Of a stretch of DNA of 64,000 nucleotides, positions 54,430 to 64,000 are shown in pieces. Source of the DNA: Nectonema munidae (lineage: Eukaryota; Nematomorpha; Nectonematoida; Nectonematidae); contig JAUIRK010000649.1 in the NCBI GenBank assembly GCA_030549495.1, positions 124,001 to 188,000 of the forward strand, read 5' to 3'. Every line of letters begins with the position of its first letter. Within the stretch, counting starts at the first letter, position 1. Under the pieces are notes generated by a model. The model made no database searches and had not been told where the DNA came from. It saw only the letters and a program-made list of their open reading frames with translations. The translations under genes and the position numbers were made by a program.

Positions 54430-54659
54430 TCTAAATAGACAATTCGCAGATCCACAGCTTCAAATGAAAAAAAACTTACCTGATGGATTGTTTAGGCCTA
54501 CTTGTCAATGCGTGTGTATATATTTTTATTTGTAATTTTAATAAATAATGTATGAAAAAAGTGATAAATAAATTTTTTATTCTTTTATTTGTATATTGTG
54601 ATAATAATGTCTGAAAAATGTAATAAATACTTGTTTTAATTGTTAACCATCGTGTTGCC

Positions 54660-54816
54660 ACTTATCAGTGTAGGCCCCTACATGTATAACCACGCACAGT
54701 TAAATCGTTATAACCACCATAATCATGAAAATAGCTAAGCCCGGATATTAGAATATCCCGGATTATGTCATAATTTATTCATACACGGAGGGTATGACAA
54801 TAAGCGGGCTCCACTG
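54660..54816 (+). mobile_element. Right terminal region of the GC-rich Tigger
   Basis: Inverted, the end reads CAGTGGAGCCCGCTTATTGT followed by CATACCCTCC, with TA at 54817-54818. This is a typical Tigger/pogo terminus with TA target. A matching left end was not found; CAGTAATGCACCAATAAG at 52703 is a weak candidate. Confidence 0.6.
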
Positions 54817-55511
54817 TAGTTATTTAATTTTTAATTGTTTTTTTAGGGAAAAACATTTTTCAATATTTAAAATACTTAAAAAAAATATCATTCACCTCCG
54901 CCCTAGAAGATACCGACTCCGACACTCATCCATTTAAAATCTAGGACACCATAGACCGCTACCATATACCTACGTAGGGATAACCATGAGATCAAAGGAG
55001 ACAACGAAAATTCTAGTCCAAAACAAATCAATAACTTGGATCACAAGATTCGCTAATTCTTTACCAACGGATTCGCTTTATAAAAGGACTGCTAATACTT
55101 GAAAAAACATCATAATGTCATAATTTACATGAAAATTCCATAAAAATTCGCTTTGCACCTCTCCTCAAGTACTTTTCACCAAAATACGTTATCTATGAGT
55201 CACATTTTATATGATGATTTTGCAAATTAAAGAATGATGCTACAGTGAAGAGCACTGAAAAAATGACCGATCTTTGAGACTGAGGAGTTATTATCGAAAC
55301 AAAAAATTTTGCTTTAAGAAAATCTGTTCTAAAAAAACCTGTCCGATGTTCACGGATAAATCGAAGAACGGATTTTTATTTAAAAAGACATTTTAATAGG
55401 ATTTTAAGTTTTGAAAATATTTTAAATAAAAAAAGAAGCACATATAGATATTTTGATAGTTACACTAATTAATAATAATTTGTTTACAACTTAATTAATG
55501 TTCTCTAATAT

Positions 55512-55914
55512 CAGGGCCGTATCAAGGGATCGTGGCGCCCCAGGGCAAAGGTCCTGAATGGAGAGCCCCTCACCCCTTGCCCTTTCTTTTCTCACTCATC
55601 CCCACCCCATTCTGGCTTAAAAAGTGATTTAGAAAAAATATGCTCACATTTTTATTAAAGCCACATAATTCAGATATATACTGACTGAGTCGAAGCAGTC
55701 TTCATTAGATGTTCATTTTTCGTGTTTTAGTTTAGCAACAGCAAAATTATCGATAACTTCGTCAAAATCAACACAAACGAAAACTTCTTTCTCAATGCTC
55801 ATAAGAGCCAGACTTTGGAAGCGGGCAGGCCACATAGTGCTCCTTAGGTAGGAAAATGAAATGGCGCCCTCGGGCAATTCCCCCCCCCCCCCCCCCCCCC
55901 TTGATACGGACCTG
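55512..55914. mobile_element. MITE with CAGGGCCGTATCAAGG ends
   Basis: The left end CAGGGCCGTATCAAGGGA and inverted right end CAGGTCCGTATCAAGGGG match in 15 of 16 bases. A run of about 20 C lies just inside the right end. There is no coding capacity. CAGGG ends suggest hAT, but the flanking 8-mers do not match. Confidence 0.65.
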
Positions 55915-55919
55915 ACTGT

Positions 55920-57150
55920 ACCCCTAAAATGGTAACAAAAATTTCAACGTATTATCGATTTTTATGAAAAAGAATTATTGTCACACTTGAAAAGCGGATA
56001 AAATTTGGATATTTTTTGATTTAAAAAAATTTTCCTTTTATAACGATGATTTCAAAAATGTTCATGTTTTTCCCTACCGCTTTTTCATCCAGGCTTTCTT
56101 CCTCTGAAAAATTCTAACGACACGATTCTAACTTTGTTAGTAATCAAGCTAACACTAGACATTAAAAGATCATTTTTTGTAAATTATATTACAGGCTGTT
56201 TTTAGTGCGATGAAAAATCTAGGTAGATCCTGGACTCAGGATCCGGGACAGAACAATTAGTGCTGTATTTAGTTTTTTACATTTGAGTCATGGGTTATGC
56301 GCAGGGCGAACAAAGGTCCATAAAGTCAATTTTAAAAAAAATTAAAGTATAAAAAGTCATTGTAAATCAATTTTAAACTAACTTGAACTATTTTTCTTCT
56401 GTTTTATTGATTTTTTTAGGTCAATAAAGTTCAAAAGTAATTTTTTACGTCAACAAAAATTTAAAAAACTATTTTTAAAAAAGCACAAAAATATTAAATA
56501 TTATTTTAAATTTTACTCAACATTAAAAAAAAATTTTTAATTAATCTAATATAATCTCAAAAATTGTTTGCCCTGGTTATGAGTGTAGTAAATATTAACA
56601 AGTTTTTTTACATATATCCCTTTTGCTACATTTGCTAAGAAGTGAAAGATGGTTTAGAAAAGGAAGTCAAGAAAAGCGAAAAAAAATTGTTTTAAGCAAA
56701 CAAGGAATAATAATTTTAAATACACGTACTTTCATACTGTAAAAATGGTTTTCAATGTTCATACGCGTATGTTAAGAAAAAACAATACGCTATTACTCTT
56801 ATTCGCATAAAAAATATATTCCAATATCACACGTTTAAAGTATAAAAAAAGTTTTTAAGTGCCACTATTTTCTACAATACTAGAAATAAAAAAAACAACG
56901 AATTCTTTTTGATGTTATCAATGATGATGATGATGATGATATCTGTAGTCTCTTTTAACTAAAAAAGCTTTTGAAAAAAGGACTCTATGCGATCTCATCG
57001 CCTTTCTAGTCCCTAGGCCCGTTTAAAAACTAGTCATATGCTTCCTTGAGCTTTAAGAGGTGGATTTTTAATTAATAGCGCCATGGTGTCCCATCTGGCC
57101 TAAGGTGATCTCAAGTAAAAAAGCGCCAGCTCAAAGCTAAAATAGTGTTT
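55920..57150. other. AT-rich intergenic DNA
   Basis: No gene recognised. A (GAT)n microsatellite lies at 56922-56940. Confidence 0.5.
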
Positions 57151-57153
57151 ATA

Positions 57154-58939
57154 CAGTAAAATTCGGATTTGTACGGACCACAAAAATTATCTGAATTACA
57201 AGAGTGATTCAGATTAATAACTTTTTTGTTATCAAATAAATCACTTGATACATAAAATCATCAATTTAAATCATATTAGAATTTAAATGAAATTTTTAAA
57301 TCTTGCCGATTTTTTTAACCAAAAAACAAGACAATATCACAAAAATAAAACATAAGGAATTGTATTTATATCAAAAGTGAGAAGGGGCAAGAAAAATTGA
57401 TTAATTCATTACAAATATGATATTTATTTAAGAATATTTATGTACTACACAATTGAAAAAAGTCTGTAATGATAGACTGCTTTGATTTTGAGGCTGAATG
57501 TGTCAGGACCAGCTTCTCAAACTGCTCTGCCATCTGTAAAATAATTCGCGATCATCGCAAGAAAGAGTAAATCTAACACAGTCAATAGCATGAAGCGCAT
57601 CTGGGCCTGGTTGGAACAGGGAAAGATTGAGATTGGATAAAAGATAGATTATTCGAGACTGTGTGTTGATCAGAAATGGCATCAATTATTTCGGCACCAT
57701 TTAGCGTAGCTATGACATCATCAACATCTGTATCAATATTAATGTAATCATGCACTGATGGTAATCAGAAAGTTTCTTTTCAAGTTGACTCCATTCATTT
57801 CTGAACTCTTTTTGTTCATTGTCAAAAGTTTCTGAAACTTCTTCAATGTCAACATCAGTGGAAACAAAACCCACATTGTGGTAACTGAACGGTTTTTTTC
57901 TTTACCATAGACCATGCAGATTTTACAGGAAATAGGCAATTAAGTAAATCCCAATCTTGATTTGCTTCAGCTGCTTCTAATCTACGTGTAGCTAAAAATT
58001 TTCTCTAGTGGAACTTAAAATTTTGAATGATGTCCATCATTCCATGGGCTGTTTACACGATGTGTTCGGTGGAAGAAAAAAATTCTCTGTTGTCGAGTTC
58101 TAAATGTGGAAGTTATCAAGAATCCTCATTCTTTCATCCAAGTTTCTAATCCATTTCTCAAATACATCGCTGCGAATCCATGCCTTTTTATTGAACATGT
58201 GTTCCACCGGTGTACATAAGATGTTTTTAAATGCATGAGGGTTTTGAACTTTTCCAATTGCAAGTTTAGGGAGTTTGTCGCTCACATTCATATTCGCACC
58301 AACCAACAGAGTAATTCTTTGTTTAGACTGTTTTGCCGTGGTACTTCTGTCCAATAAATCCTAGAGAATTTTGGGGAAGCATTTGCCAATATAATCCGGT
58401 TTCGTTGGCATTATAAATATCTTAAGATTTGTACTTTTGTAGAATGTTTTTAAATCTCGTTCTTTCCAAGCTTGAACAACATTTAAATCAACACTACCTG
58501 ACTCTCCAGCTTTTGAAATTTTTCCAATGGCCCATCTGATTTTCTACCTGTCAATCCAGCTTCCAGATATACCAAACTGATAACCAAATTTTTTTGCAAA
58601 GTAGTTGTCTTTTTGAATAAGCATCCATTTATCAATACGTAAATTAGGGAAAGGAGAGTCCTGACGAAACCACAATATAAGAGCTGCATCAAGATCATGG
58701 AAAGTAGTTGATCTCACTCGTTTTTTTTCATTAATTTTCTTTCCCTTGGCTTTTTCATAAAGTTCTTTAATTTTATGTCGATTTTTTATGAGATCAAATA
58801 AAGTTTGAGGTTCACAAACTAAACTTTGTAGCTCTAAATCTAGCTGCTTTGCATTGAGATTCTTCTCATAGAACTTTATTATTTCATACTTATCTTTTAA
58901 TGTTTTTGTTTGTCGCTTTCGTTTGACTTGCTCTCCCAT
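57154..58939 (-). pseudogene. Tigger/pogo transposon, AT-rich copy, inactivated
   Basis: The minus strand starts MGEQVKRKRQTKTLKDKYEI with a CENP-B-type DNA-binding domain (DKYEIIKFYEKNLNAKQ; LFDLIKNRHKIKE; RSTTFHDLDAALILWFRQ; ANYFAKKFGY-like at residues 113-120). Later frames give KQSKQRITLLVGANMNVSD, KLAIGKVQNPHAFKN and NKKAWIRSDVFEKWIRNLDE, a short DN remnant of the second Asp motif, MDIIQNFKFH of the third, and a C-terminus KQSIITDFFQL ending at a TAA (57441-57439). The middle is shortened around the second Asp and there are several frameshifts. The 3' terminus is TA plus CAGTAAAATTCGGATTTGTA at 57152. Full Tigger transposases are about 450-500 residues; nearly the whole span is present but dead. 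The 5' end was not found. Confidence 0.85.
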
Positions 58940-59073
58940 TTTTTAAAAAAGGGCCAAAAGTTATTGGAAAATAATAAAAATCAACACATGGAATTTTTAT
59001 GCTATAAAAAAAATTTTAAAATAAAAATTGATTATAAAAGACTTGGAGTGTTTATAAAATATAAACAAAATTT

Positions 59074-59240
59074 GAGCCTCAATGGTTGTTAGGGTGCACC
59101 TCTCAGCTTAACAGTTGAAGATCAGGGGTTCGATCCCCAAGGCTCCCAACTCTTATGATAAGTCAAGTGCCAGCAGCTTTCAAGTTTCGACAATTTACAA
59201 GCTGCGTCAATTCAACAAACAACAACAACAAACAAAATTA
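59074..59240 (+). repeat. SINE with nearly complete tRNA-like head
   Basis: GAGCCTC (59074) pairs with AGGCTC (59140) as an acceptor stem. GGGGTTCGATCCCC forms a perfect T-arm with a canonical loop, and a D-arm-like GGTTGTTAGGGTGCACC precedes it. The anticodon stem can form only with a six-base loop. A 70-base body and a (CAA)n tail follow, so this is a tRNA-derived SINE or tRNA pseudogene rather than a working tRNA. Confidence 0.65.
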
Positions 59241-59316
59241 AAAACAAAGAAACTTATGAGTTAGAAATGTAAGTTGTAAATCAAAAAGATAATAAACAAA
59301 TTTTATGTTCAATGTA

Positions 59317-59738
59317 GATAAAATGGCGCTGAGTCTTCATAAATAAATAAAAGTTGTAAAGAAAATAAATTGAAAACATTTATCATATATTTCGGTAACT
59401 ATGACCTTCTTCTGATATATATACTATATGTGTCATGAACCTAAAGTTAATATCATTCACACCAATTTATCAAGACATCTTCATTATAACACTGTAAATA
59501 TACATACTAAATATGTGTCATGAACCTAAAGTAATCTCTTTACGATCAGCACCAATAATCCCTCTCAACACTCAGCAAACAAGACTCCACGCTTTCATTT
59601 TACGTCATATATATCTGAAGAAGGTCATAGTGACCGAAATATTATTGCTAGTATTTTGTTAAATAAAAGATTTATTCAACGTTTTCAATTTATTTTCTTT
59701 ACAACTTTTATTTATGAAGACTCAGCGCCATTTTATCT
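59317..59738. mobile_element. Foldback element family E, copy 1, with hammerhead-like arms
   Basis: The arm GATAAAATGGCGCTGAGTCT recurs inverted at the right end (ending CAGCGCCATTTTATC). Pairing extends over about 60 bases, and a second paired block follows: TTTCGGTAACTATGACCTTC on the left, GAAGGTCATAGTGACCGAAA on the right. The centre holds a direct duplication of TATGTGTCATGAACCTAAAG (59428 and 59514). The left arm has lost about 35 bases relative to the right. No coding capacity. Confidence 0.75.
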
Positions 59739-60194
59739 CCTGCATTTTGTATTGTTTCCGTATGTTTTTAGATATATTTCAAGAACAAAATGTTCTCCAT
59801 TTTCAACTATATGTATGTATGTATGTTGATATGTTTGTAAAGTTTCATTTAGAGTTTTGCTTTATTTTATGACACTTTATTTTTACGTATACTAAAATTT
59901 CTCAACAAAAGGCTCAATTTTTTAAAGATATTAAATCAATTGATTTCAAACTTTGGAGCACATCCTCTAGGTGCAAAGATATAGTCAAAGGGGGAGTAGG
60001 TGAACTGAACAAAGCACGCAAAATGATAGAACGGATGATTTTTTAACGTGGTACAAATAAACAAAAAAAGATTGAAATTATTTTTAGTAATGAATAATAT
60101 CAAAAGAATTTTTGGTCTCCTGATAGTAATTTGTAACTAAGAAAGAAAATACTATTTTAAATCTATTTTCTCTTTTCGCAATTAACTCTATATT

Positions 60195-60235
60195 TTAGTT
60201 TTTGCAATTCTATTTTGTCTTTTTGCAATTATACG
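60195..60235 (+). repeat. CAATTCTATTTTGTCTTTTT minisatellite trace
   Basis: TTTGCAATTCTATTTTGTCT followed by TTTTGCAATTATAC matches the 26.65 kb array unit. Confidence 0.6.
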
Positions 60236-60421
60236 TTAGCTTTCTAAAAAGGCATATTTTCTCTTTGATAGTATTTTTATAATTTTTTTTTATAATAATG
60301 ATAATAAAAAGAGCTCTAAAAATTTTCAAAGTTCAATTCTACACATGTTTTGCTAAAACATGCAAAAGAACATGTGGGACTTATATGATTTGTGTTTATG
60401 AAACTAAGTATCATTGGAGTA

Positions 60422-60938
60422 GAGTGAAGCCTCGTTAAAACGGACTTTATTAAATCGGATCACCCATTTTCCGTTTACAAATAAATTTTTTATCAATGTT
60501 TTTCATACTCTCTTTAACGTTGAATGCAGGAAAGATTTAAAGATGTAAATGTAGATAAAATGGCGCTGAGTCTTCATAAATAAAAGTTGTAAAGAAAATA
60601 AATTGAAAACGTTGAATAAATCTTTTTTTTAACAAAATACTAGCAATAATATTTCGGTCACTATGACCTTCTTCAGATATATATGACGTAAAATGAAAGC
60701 GTGGAGTGTCTTGCTTGCTGAGTGTTGAGAGGGATTATTCTTTTTGTTAAAAAAAAGATTTATTCAACGTTTTCAATTTATGTTCAATATGTTGTTATGT
60801 ATTCTGAAATTTAATCCGATATACACGAAACAGAATTCGATATGTGCAATTTTTTTAACATGGAAAACAAAAAAAATTGGGCCTGGATATAATCGATTAT
60901 CCGATTTATCTGAGTCCGATATAACGGATTTTCAACTA
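60422..60938. mobile_element. Tigger-like MITE carrying a nested element
   Basis: The left end GAGTGAAGCCTCGTTAAAAC with CGGACTTTATTAAATCGGAT aligns with the inverted right end TAGTTGAAAATCCGTTATAT with CGGACTCAGATAAATCGGAT, and TA lies on both sides (60420-60421, 60939-60940). Foldback family E copy 2 is inserted in it at about 60546-60780. The 73-codon frame spanning its right part is not a gene. Confidence 0.6.
60546..60780. mobile_element. Foldback element family E, copy 2 (nested)
   Basis: It starts TGTAGATAAAATGGCGCTG like copy 1 and keeps the left arm whole, including TTTCGGTCACTATGACCTTC and TTCAGATATATATGACG. The right arm is cut short after GATTTATTCAACGTTTTCAA. It matches the inverse of copy 1's right half almost base for base. 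Confidence 0.75.
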
Positions 60939-61242
60939 TATTCTATAGTTGATTTTTCTATATAACAAATAGTCTGTATAAATATCAAAGATATTCTTTA
61001 AAAATAAGGGGAAATTATAGAACTGGTTTCTTAACATAAAAAATTTTGAAAAGCGGTTTTGATGTGTTAAATATAATAAGATATACACTTATATTTACGT
61101 AAACATATGTAATACCACATAGGCGGCATACATCCAAAATATGTGTAGTGACGGGTTGGTTATCTTTTAGAATAAACAAAAAAAAAATTAGTTTTTTATT
61201 TTTTAAAATCGAAACTACTTTTATTTTCATTTTTTCACCCTC

Positions 61243-61504
61243 TTAACCCATTAAGTCCCAATGCTCCCATTTGGGAACATAAGTAATTTCATCTTGGTCT
61301 GCTTTTTTCAATGAATTTGAATATAAATCGTCTGCGTTTTTTTAGATATCGTCTGATTTCTATACTTAACCCATTAAGTACCATAGAAATCAGACGATAT
61401 TTAAAAAAACGCAGACGATTTATATTCAAAGTCATTGAAAAAAGCAGACGAAGATGAAATTACTTATGTTCCCAAATGGGAACATTGGGACTTAAAGGGT
61501 TAAT
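61243..61504. mobile_element. Near-perfect 260-bp palindromic MITE
   Basis: Arms of about 112 bases (61251-61362 and 61387-61496) are nearly exact inverse copies, e.g. ATTTGGGAACATAAGTAATT with AATTACTTATGTTCCCAAAT. The ends read TTAACCCATTAAGTCCCAAT and inverted TTAACCCTTTAAGTCCCAAT. The short centre contains another TTAACCCATTAAGTACCAT, the same terminal motif. A GTTCCCTTTGGGAACATTGG relic recurs at 63222. Confidence 0.8.
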
Positions 61505-61739
61505 GGGTAAACCTTTTTTTTCTAAAAATAGCACCTTAGATTCAAGAAAGCATGAAACATTGAATATTTATTCAGGCATATTTGAACAAAGAAAGGGTAG
61601 GAATAAATACTGTAAGCTACATTCAATTCGCGAATTATGTTGCAAAAAGTTAATTTGGGAAAAATTATTTCTAAAATTTTAGATATTTGACCCAAAAAGT
61701 GAAGTTTTTTTACTTCTTTTTTGAGGACCTAAAATGGAA

Positions 61740-62400
61740 ATTACAGTGATTGATTAATTAAAATTGATCTTATTGAATGTTATAAAAAATTTCATACATG
61801 AAAAGAGCTTGAAACACTGGAAATTAAAGTAAATTCTTCCCGAAAATGTCTTACTCTTTACAATATTCTGCAAAACAAAATACTCAACACTTGATGGTGG
61901 TTGGTTGTCTTGAGCACGATATAGCGAATCAAATTTTGGATCTAGAAGTAGCTTTCCGAATTTTTAAATACGCCTTCAAATTCACAACATCCGAATGATA
62001 TATGATGAAAAATTAACATTCATATTTTATCCATTGTCTTCTTCGTTAAGTATTTCTTCTCCTCATCATTCGTGGGCTTTTTTCAAATTGTTCAAATTTT
62101 TTTAGTTATTTATTTTTAAATTCTTAAAAACTAGTTCTCCAACTTTTTTAGACAAAGTTTGATTAATGTCTCACTTTTAAGCGCATTAACATCATTAGAG
62201 TTAAAACTTAAAAAAAAAGACAAAAGAAATGAAGTTTGAACCAATTTTTGGAAAAGAATCTCATCATCATCAAACAAAAAAGATATTCTTGACGATTTGG
62301 AATAACCGATTTTGTGAGTCTGGATTATAATGAAAATTTTCAAAACCGTTTAAATTATTTCGAATCTTTTTCATTCATGCTTTTTCAATTCCTGAAGTTT
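61740..62400. other. AT-rich intergenic DNA
   Basis: No gene recognised. A 70-codon minus-strand frame at 62131 has no motif support. Confidence 0.4.
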
Positions 62401-62640
62401 GTAACGATAAATGAGTCAAAATAAATGGAACCACAGCTGTTATGTCCTACTTCTTCGAGTTTCATCGCCATGGGGTAGACATGAGGAGCGCTCACGGTGT
62501 TAATATGCATCAAATCCCCCTTTGTCGCCTCAAAGCGAGCACAACTGTGCACACAGAGAATGAAAAAGTTGTACTTGACAGGAAAACGGAAAATAATGTT
62601 ATATTGTGGTCCATCTAAAGGAGACGGCTGCAGAAACAGA
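62400..62640 (+). other. GC-elevated segment with a short open frame, unidentified
   Basis: A + frame ending TAA near 62619 reads VMSYFFEFHRHGVDMRSAHG followed by VNMHQIPLCRLKAS, with normal-looking composition. I recognise no family. It may be an exon fragment or a transposon remnant. Confidence 0.2.
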
Positions 62641-62961
62641 TGATAAAGACTTCCTTGATTTTTGAAATCATTTTCAATATCCTAATTGTGCAACTGTGTA
62701 TTTGAATAAACAAATCTTTGTTTAATTACTTCTTGTCTGTGTATTATAAAAGAAAGTAAATGGCGCGGGCAGAGGTGGGTATTTTCGCTTTAATCGATCA
62801 AAGCGGTGCTGAAAATTCTGCTGTGAAGAGCTTTGTTTTTGGGATTCAGCTTTTTGAGTTAAGTTAACGAAGTTTCTGGATATGTTGGTCCAAATTTCCT
62901 ATTATCTTATATTCAAAAATATCAGGTAGTATTTTATTTTTTATGAATTAATTTTTGCTTA

Positions 62962-63132
62962 GGGGTCGTTCACAATTGACGTCAACCTTTTTTTGATAAA
63001 TTTCAACCCCCCCCCCCCCTCCCCCTCCTCATGTCAACTTTTAGATATATCACTTAACAAAATCGACTTATGTCAACTTGGGATACCCAGTCCTCCCTAC
63101 AGTTTTAGTTGACGACAATTGTGAACGCCCCC
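62962..63132. mobile_element. PIF/Harbinger-like MITE, 171 bp
   Basis: The ends are GGGGTCGTTCACAATTGACG and inverted GGGGGCGTTCACAATTGTCG, both followed by TCAAC. TTA lies on both sides (62959-62961 and 63133-63135), the TWA target typical of Harbinger. A C-rich tract is inside. No coding capacity. Confidence 0.75.
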
Positions 63133-63139
63133 TTAAAGA

Positions 63140-64000
63140 AGTGGATACCCCATTTAAGACCAAGCAAATCAGACAACTTTAGTAATTCCTATTTAATTCC
63201 ATTTAAAGTAGGAATTCGTCTGCGTTCCCTTTGGGAACATTGGTCGTAAATGGGAAAAAATTTTTATACAAAATATTGAATTTTTACAAAAAAAGTATAA
63301 AGCATAAATTAAATTTGGAAATTTGCGAAATGACATTTGCCAAAATTTCGTCAAAATATCCAGGCACGATTGCTTTCCCCCCTCTTTGATTTCTACTGTT
63401 TGTCCACAATACAAAAGATTGCGCGTTTAAATTAGGAGTGTCAAAGGAACGGCTTTTAAGATCATTTCATCAACCACGATTTTCCTTATAAAAGAATCAC
63501 TTCTCCTTTGCTTGCAATAAGTAAACTATTTTTTGCTTTGTTTAAAAAACCAAATGAATTTTATTAGATGCTCAGACTCCGGCTCAACATCTAATTCCTT
63601 TAAGATCTCCAACTCCACCGACAGCCAGCCCTGGGCAGGTATAACAAATTATGTTTACGAGTTTAACGGAAAGTAGACAAATTTAATCCCATTTCTTGTT
63701 CCATTTTATGCTATTATAAGCAAAAGAGATAAAAAAAAATTCTAGAAGTCGATAGGAAAAGACTTTATCAATATATCTTGGGGGAATAAACATGTTTGGG
63801 GAGTCTGGGGGAAAATATGGAAAATTATTTTTTAATAATTGAAAAAAACGACTTCTAAATTTTATTAGATACCAACTCCAACTCTCACTCTCCAACCCAG
63901 TAAATAAATAGCCAAAATGCAAGATAATCTGTTTAGTAGTGCATACAATTGTGAGCATTTTTGTTCAGCAATGAATAACTCAAGATTATAAGATACTAAT
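63140..64000. other. AT-rich DNA with ACTCC repeat traces
   Basis: No gene recognised. CAGACTCCGGCTC (63573), CCAACTCCACCGAC (63610) and CCAACTCCAACTC (63872) are copies of the dispersed ACTCCGACTCC motif. Confidence 0.45.

Noticed and set aside
59074-59145. Functional tRNA gene
   Set aside because: The acceptor and T arms are good, but the anticodon stem forms only with a six-base loop and a SINE body with a CAA tail follows.

Overview
The window is AT-rich, intron-dominated animal DNA with very few host coding bases and a dense, mostly decayed repeat load. Spliced genes with GT/AG introns of several to nearly 20 kb, tRNA-derived SINEs, and piggyBac, hAT and Tigger/pogo remnants point to an arthropod. 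The style fits a copepod such as a sea louse, but that species guess is an inference. No bacterial, viral or organellar gene organisation is present.

Host genes. (1) The C-terminal part of Jagunal (JAGN1 family) is on the + strand: exons at 10174-10463 and 14010-14218, phase-compatible across a 3.5 kb intron that carries a dead piggyBac. (2) A convergent minus-strand gene runs from 51946 to 16290. Four exons (51867-51946, 32590-32907, 21160-21304, 16290-16580) join with matching phases into a 277-residue arginine/serine-rich protein whose C-terminal half resembles RSRC1 (SRrp53). It is therefore about 36 kb long, and most other features in the window are intronic to it. (3) A fatty-acid-binding-protein-like sequence on the + strand (46491-46862), probably a retrocopy or divergent partial gene, lies in the first intron of that gene. 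(4) A possible signal-peptide first exon sits at 42267.

Mobile DNA, left to right: hAT MITE (0.6 kb), ZBED5-like hAT fragment (3.7-4.5 kb), LINE RT fragment (6.7-7.2 kb), foldback element (8.3-8.5 kb), piggyBac (11.9-13.5 kb), a composite minisatellite element with inverted-repeat ends (17.2-18.3 kb), an RTE-like LINE (about 19.1-20.3 kb) next to extreme homopolymers, a SINE interrupted by a hAT MITE (28.2-28.8 kb), a hAT dimerisation-domain fragment (29.1 kb), a hAT MITE with a perfect 8-bp duplication (38.8-39.4 kb), a SINE split by a nested insertion (37.8-38.1 kb), an intact-looking SINE with target-site duplication (47.3 kb), a decayed intronless coding stretch of uncertain and possibly viral origin (44.3-46.4 kb) with an inverted second fragment (48.6 kb), a strikingly GC-rich Tigger transposase (53.1-54.8 kb), an AT-rich Tigger (57.2-58.9 kb), two copies of a foldback family carrying a hammerhead-like motif (59.3 and 60.5 kb), a near-perfect 260-bp palindrome (61.2 kb) and a Harbinger-like MITE (63.0 kb).

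I found no CRISPR array, no rRNA and no convincing functional tRNA. The best candidates for undescribed biology are the foldback/hammerhead-like family, the 17.2-18.3 kb composite element, the GC-anomalous Tigger, and the unidentified multi-copy coding fossil at 44-49 kb.
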